Positions 60,101-64,000 of a stretch of 64,000 nucleotides of DNA are shown piece after piece (the stretch's first letter is position 1; every line of letters starts with the position of its first letter). The notes under the pieces were generated by a model. It searched no databases, was not told where the DNA came from, and was given only the letters and a program-made list of their open reading frames with translations. Position numbers and translations under genes: made by a program. The stretch is from Taxillus chinensis (Eukaryota > Streptophyta > Magnoliopsida > Santalales > Loranthaceae): NCBI GenBank assembly GCA_023512835.1, contig CM042092.1, positions 42,178,258 through 42,242,257 on the forward strand, in the 5' to 3' direction.

Positions 60101-62612
60101 TACTTATCAACTAGTATTCTTTTAATCTTGCATCAATATTACATTTTCTTTTTTGACGTTCACTGATCCACCAATTTGATTTAGAACAAACAATGGTTGG
60201 TTGATCCTTTTTGCGAGCTTGTATTTGTATCCGTTGTCGCTGATCGAGTTTTAAACTCGGCCTTAGAAAGAACTCTTCAATGTGAAGTATCTCACATCAA
60301 CCTAATGACGATAATGCGTCCTTTGATCTTTTGTTAAAATTACTTTTTTGTTTTCTTAATTCGCTTGACACATGAGAAATCAAGTAAATACAAAGCCCTA
60401 GCCTAAGATACTTGCCTTCTAATTTGTAATTGAAACAAAAGTTGTTGTCCATTTCGGAAGAGGATATGACGCCCTCAGATCTTTATTGCCAATAGGTTAA
60501 GAGCTCACTAAGGGTAATACCTCACTATTGTGTAGAACGTCACATCACGTAACTACATCAAACAAGTGTTCAATTAACCACTAATGAATGTTCCATTTTT
60601 CTTTGAATGATCCATTCGGGACGCCCACAATTTAGACAAGTCATCATCCTTTGATTTCTAATTGCAGCAACAGTGGGTTCATCCATTTGGTGGAGTTTAT
60701 GACCATGTGCATTCTTTATTTGTAATGTAATCGTTAAACTAGGCGTAGAAATATGTCACAATCATAGAGTCCATCCCACTGAGTTAACCACTTGATGAGA
60801 TGTCCTTTTAATCTTTCAAGGATACTATTTTTGGTTTTGTTTTGGATTAGTCCACTTGATGGATCCGAATTAACTGCTAAATAACCAACCCTAACTTAAT
60901 AAAACTTGCCTTATGATTTTTAATCGATATTAAAGTTGGTGGTTTATTTTGATAGAGCTTGACCTCCTCGCATTACCTATTTCTAAAAGTGCATTAGACT
61001 CGATCAGTGTCATATCACCCCCCGTCAGTATGTCCCATTGAGGAGCCACGCACAACTAGTATCCTTTTAATCTTGCATCAATATTACATTGCCTTGATCG
61101 ATCCACTGATCCTGCTCTTATTGATTTATAATTGAAACAAATAGTTGATTGATCCGTCTTGAAAGAGCTTGTATGCTGTGTATTAGGTTATTGAGCTATT
61201 GGAGTTTTAAACTGGTTGGAAAGACCTCTTCAATGTGAAGTATCTCATTGTCTGATTAACGATAATAAAAAGTGTCCTTTTAATCTTTTATTAAAATTAC
61301 TTTTTGTTTGATTGATTAGTTTGACATGAGAAATGAAGTAAATAAAAGCCCTAGCCTAAGATACTTGCCTTCTAATTTGTAATTGAAACAAAAAGTTGCT
61401 TTGTCCATTTTTGAAGAGGATATAACGTCCTGTATTCTTTTATTGCCAATAGGTTAATAGCTCAGCAAGGGAAAGGTTATACCTCACTATTGTGTAGAAA
61501 AATCACATTGAGCGAACCACGCCGCAAGTGTTCAATTAAGACTCATGAATGTTCCATTTTTCTTTGAATGATCCATCTTGCACCCACAATTGCATGTCAT
61601 CATCCTTTTGATTTCTAATTGGAATAAGTAGTGGGTTGATCCATTTTGGTGAGTTTATGACCACATGCATTCCTTATTTCTAATAGTCCATTAAATAAGC
61701 TTATGAAATACGTCCATCATGGAGTCCATCCAATCGGAGTTAAGGATGTATATCTAAGTCCTTTAATACTCAGGATACTATTTTTGGTTTTTGTTTTGGA
61801 TTATCTTTGATTGATCCGGAATTAACCAAATAATGAACCCCAACTTAACAAAACTTGCCTTATGATTTTTAATGGATACAAGTAGGTGGTTTTTCTATTT
61901 TGATGGTTTGGCGACCTCAGTATTCCTATTTTTAATAAGTAATATTGGACTTAGCATTGAAAATATATCACCCCGTCGAGTATGTCCCATTGAGCGAGCC
62001 ATCACAACTAGTATTCTTTAATCTTGCATCAATATTACATTTTCCTTTTTGATCGATCCACTGATCAGCCAATTTGATTTTGGAATTGAAACAAATAGTT
62101 GGTTGATCCGCTTAAAGAGCTTGTGTGTTGTTGTGTATAGTTTGTCACTAGTGGTGTTTCAAACTCGGCCCTGGAAAAACCTCTTCAATCCGAATATCTC
62201 ACATTGAACAAACATCATATAATAAGTGTTGTTTTTTTAATCTTTTATTAAAATTACATTTTTTGTTGATTGATTTGATTTATCACATGAGAAATCAAGT
62301 AAATAAAAAGCCCCTAATAAGATATTTTAATTCGGATTTGTAATTGAAACAAAAAGTTCCTTTGTCCATTTTGAAGAGGATATGACGTCCTGTACTCTTT
62401 ATTGCCAATAGGTTAATAGCTCCAAGGTGATACCTAACTATTATGTGAAACGTCACATGGGCGAACTACGTCAAACAAGTGTTCCATTAAGTCTCATGAA
62501 TGTTCCATTTTTCTTTGAAGGATCCATTAGACGTCCACAATTAGACAAGTCATAGTCCTTTTGATTTTTAATTGTAATAAATAGTGGGTTCATCCATTTT
62601 TGGTGGAGTTTT
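55282..62612. repeat. Satellite array 3, second piece
   Basis: About eight units; subunit-1 starts near 55440, 56355, 57335, 58255, 59200, 60125, 61070 and 62020. Many indels; 55.3-59.5 kb is the most eroded stretch. Units at 60.1, 61.1 and 62.0 kb share private variants with 43.1, 44.1 and 45.05 kb. A 29-T tract interrupts subunit 4 near 57075. Confidence 0.88.
57075..57103. repeat. Long T tract inside a satellite unit
   Basis: 29 T followed by AAAAAAA, where other units read TTTTTGGTTTTGTTTTGGATTAA. No LINE body follows. Either tail-only LINE integration, slippage on the T-rich template, or a base-calling problem. Confidence 0.7.
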
Positions 62613-63901
62613 TGTTTTTTTTATTTTTTTTTTTTTTTTTTTTTAAAGTAAATGTTTATCGATAATTATTGAAGGTACATATCAGGGCCAATTTCCAAGA
62701 ATAAAACCAACAAATTAGACCAAACATACTTTCGGTCCAAAATCATAAGACCAAAATATGAAACTCTATACAATCCATTCAACTAATTCAAAATGAGGTG
62801 CGCGAAGCATATACGTTCAGGAATAAGAATTGAGTTAAGAGTTGCCACTAGGAGAAGCAGTTTGCCGAGCTCACCGTTGTCCCACTGTTAACCAGCTGTG
62901 TCGGGTTCACGAGACCCACGGCCATGGAGTCTGGCATTCCGTTCCTGCCGGATATAGTAAACAATGCAGCCCATGATAACCGTCCAACAAATATTAGAGA
63001 GGCGCCAAGAGAGAAGCAGCCAAAGAATAAAATCAGCCCGGATAATGCATAACAGGGACAGACACATGGAAAAACAGAGTTCCAAAGGCGCCCGAGAGAA
63101 GAGGCAGAGAAAAATAAGTGGTGCATTGTGTCTCGCTGCAGCCACGACAGAATGGGCAACCCACACGTCAATACCAAGTAATAAAAGTCTGTCAAAGAGT
63201 TGAAGTCTCTGTGAATGCCTGCCACAGCAGGATGCATGTCGAGGAGAATGATGCTGGAACCAAACCACAGGGCCCAAAACACAGTTGGAGACGAAGGAGA
63301 TTAAGAAAATGATTCCATGCTGATTTGATTGTAAAGGCTTGTTCGAGGAGAGCACTGCACACAATCAAATCTGCGGAGGAGGGATTTGGAAGATTATTGT
63401 CTCCTCTTCAACATAGAGCGCCTCAGGAGAATTAGCAAGAGGGCCAGCACCATCCCTGGAGAGAATATGCATTACCATAGCCCTGGGACCCGCACCGATC
63501 ATAGATAACCTATCTGGCTGTCCACTGCTGAGGCCTCAGGAAACCCAAGAATCAAACCAGAGTGAGTGTGGAACCATCCCCAACCTTCACGAAATACATG
63601 GCCGCGGCCCAGCAGAAAGCCAGAACCTACGCCATGTCCAAGGCACCGCCAGAAACTTGGCAACCCGAATTGCCCTTTTAACCAAAGTTTCGAACCCAAT
63701 TCACCCACATGGAAGAGAACTTGGTGTAAAGATTCCAAATCATACGGGATATAGCAACGACATTCAGTCTCTTTAAGTTTCTTGATTTAAAGCCCCTATC
63801 CTAAGGCTTGGAAAACATCATCCCAAGATACCCTGGCACCCGACTCTTCAATGTTGTTCCCGCTCCAGGGAAAGGCCCCTGGCATTGGAAACATCATCCC
63901 A
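62613..63901 (-). mobile_element. LINE-b' (copy of LINE-b)
   Basis: A T-rich tail (62613-62644) and a ~1.29-kb body matching 45651-46971 in order, with the same flanking TTGGTGGAGTTT target sequence. It also keeps the repeated GGAAACATCATCCCAA at its 5' junction (about 63810 and 63886). The ORF2-side fragments 62848-63364 and 63499-63738 are antisense and frameshifted. Confidence 0.9.
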
Positions 63902-64000
63902 ATTTTGGTGGAGTTTATGATCACAGGCATTCCTTATTTCTAATAGTCCATTAAAATAAGTGTAGAAATACGTCACATCATGGAGTCCATCCCATTCAGC
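63902..64000. repeat. Satellite continuing past LINE-b' to the window end
   Basis: ATTTTGGTGGAGTTTATGATCACA and following subunit 3 text, equivalent to 46972 onward. The array continues past the window. Confidence 0.88.

Larger units (their letters stand above)
52445..64000. repeat. Second, diverged copy of the ~37.07-47.0 kb block
   Basis: The order LTR piece, satellite, LINE-a', satellite, LINE-b', satellite matches 37075-47010 in order and orientation. The shared insertion points and shared LINE target duplications make independent insertion very unlikely. The satellite between the two LINEs is about 1.7 kb longer here, fitting roughly two extra units. The copy carries dense short indels throughout. 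Confidence 0.88.

Overview
The window is repeat-only nuclear DNA from a flowering plant. It holds two Ty3/gypsy LTR retrotransposons of the Athila type, one nearly full-length plant L1-type LINE, two truncated LINEs of the same family and their duplicated copies, and about 30 kb of an AT-rich satellite with roughly 975-bp units. I see no host gene, rRNA, tRNA gene or CRISPR. The species cannot be named from sequence alone. Retroelements nested in a long satellite suggest heterochromatin, possibly pericentromeric, but nothing here proves centromere function.

Layout. 1-7906: element A, an Athila-like element on the minus strand, cut by the left window edge. In its own direction it reads 5' LTR (7906-6391), tRNA-Asp-type PBS, gag, protease, RT, RNase H, integrase, and a pol-downstream spacer. 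7907-20730: satellite array 1. 20731-38307: element B, the same family on the plus strand. Its 5' LTR lacks the whole U3, all its coding regions are broken, and its integrase core is deleted. After pol it keeps a spacer with a TATA box and CACGTG palindromes, then a third reading region (27718-30072). That region has a domain typical of plant transposon proteins and a Ulp1/C48-like cysteine protease signature. A 5.2-kb LINE (30341-35536, minus) sits in the 3' non-coding part of B. 38308-52443: satellite array 2 with LINE fragments a (38928-40030) and b (45651-46971). 52445-64000: a noisy second copy of about 37.07-47.0 kb, containing an LTR piece, satellite, LINE-a', more satellite and LINE-b'.

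Satellite structure. Each ~975-bp unit is built from four diverged ~220-260-bp subunits that share the same start (TTTTAATC-like) and end (GCGAACxA...TGTCC-like), so it is a tetrameric higher-order repeat. In array 2 four successive unit variants recur with a period of five units. LINE-b is present in one copy and its empty site is visible in the other.

Order of events, inferred: satellite amplification; five-unit duplication; insertion of LINE-b; duplication of the 37-47 kb block. Element B and LINE-a also went in before the block duplication. The most unusual biology is in the Athila-like family. The pol-ORF3 spacer looks like a second promoter built from the same inverted CACGTG modules and TATA box as the LTR, and it leads into an ORF with a C48-like protease in the position usually called env. 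All protein calls rest on reading motifs by eye; no database search was run.
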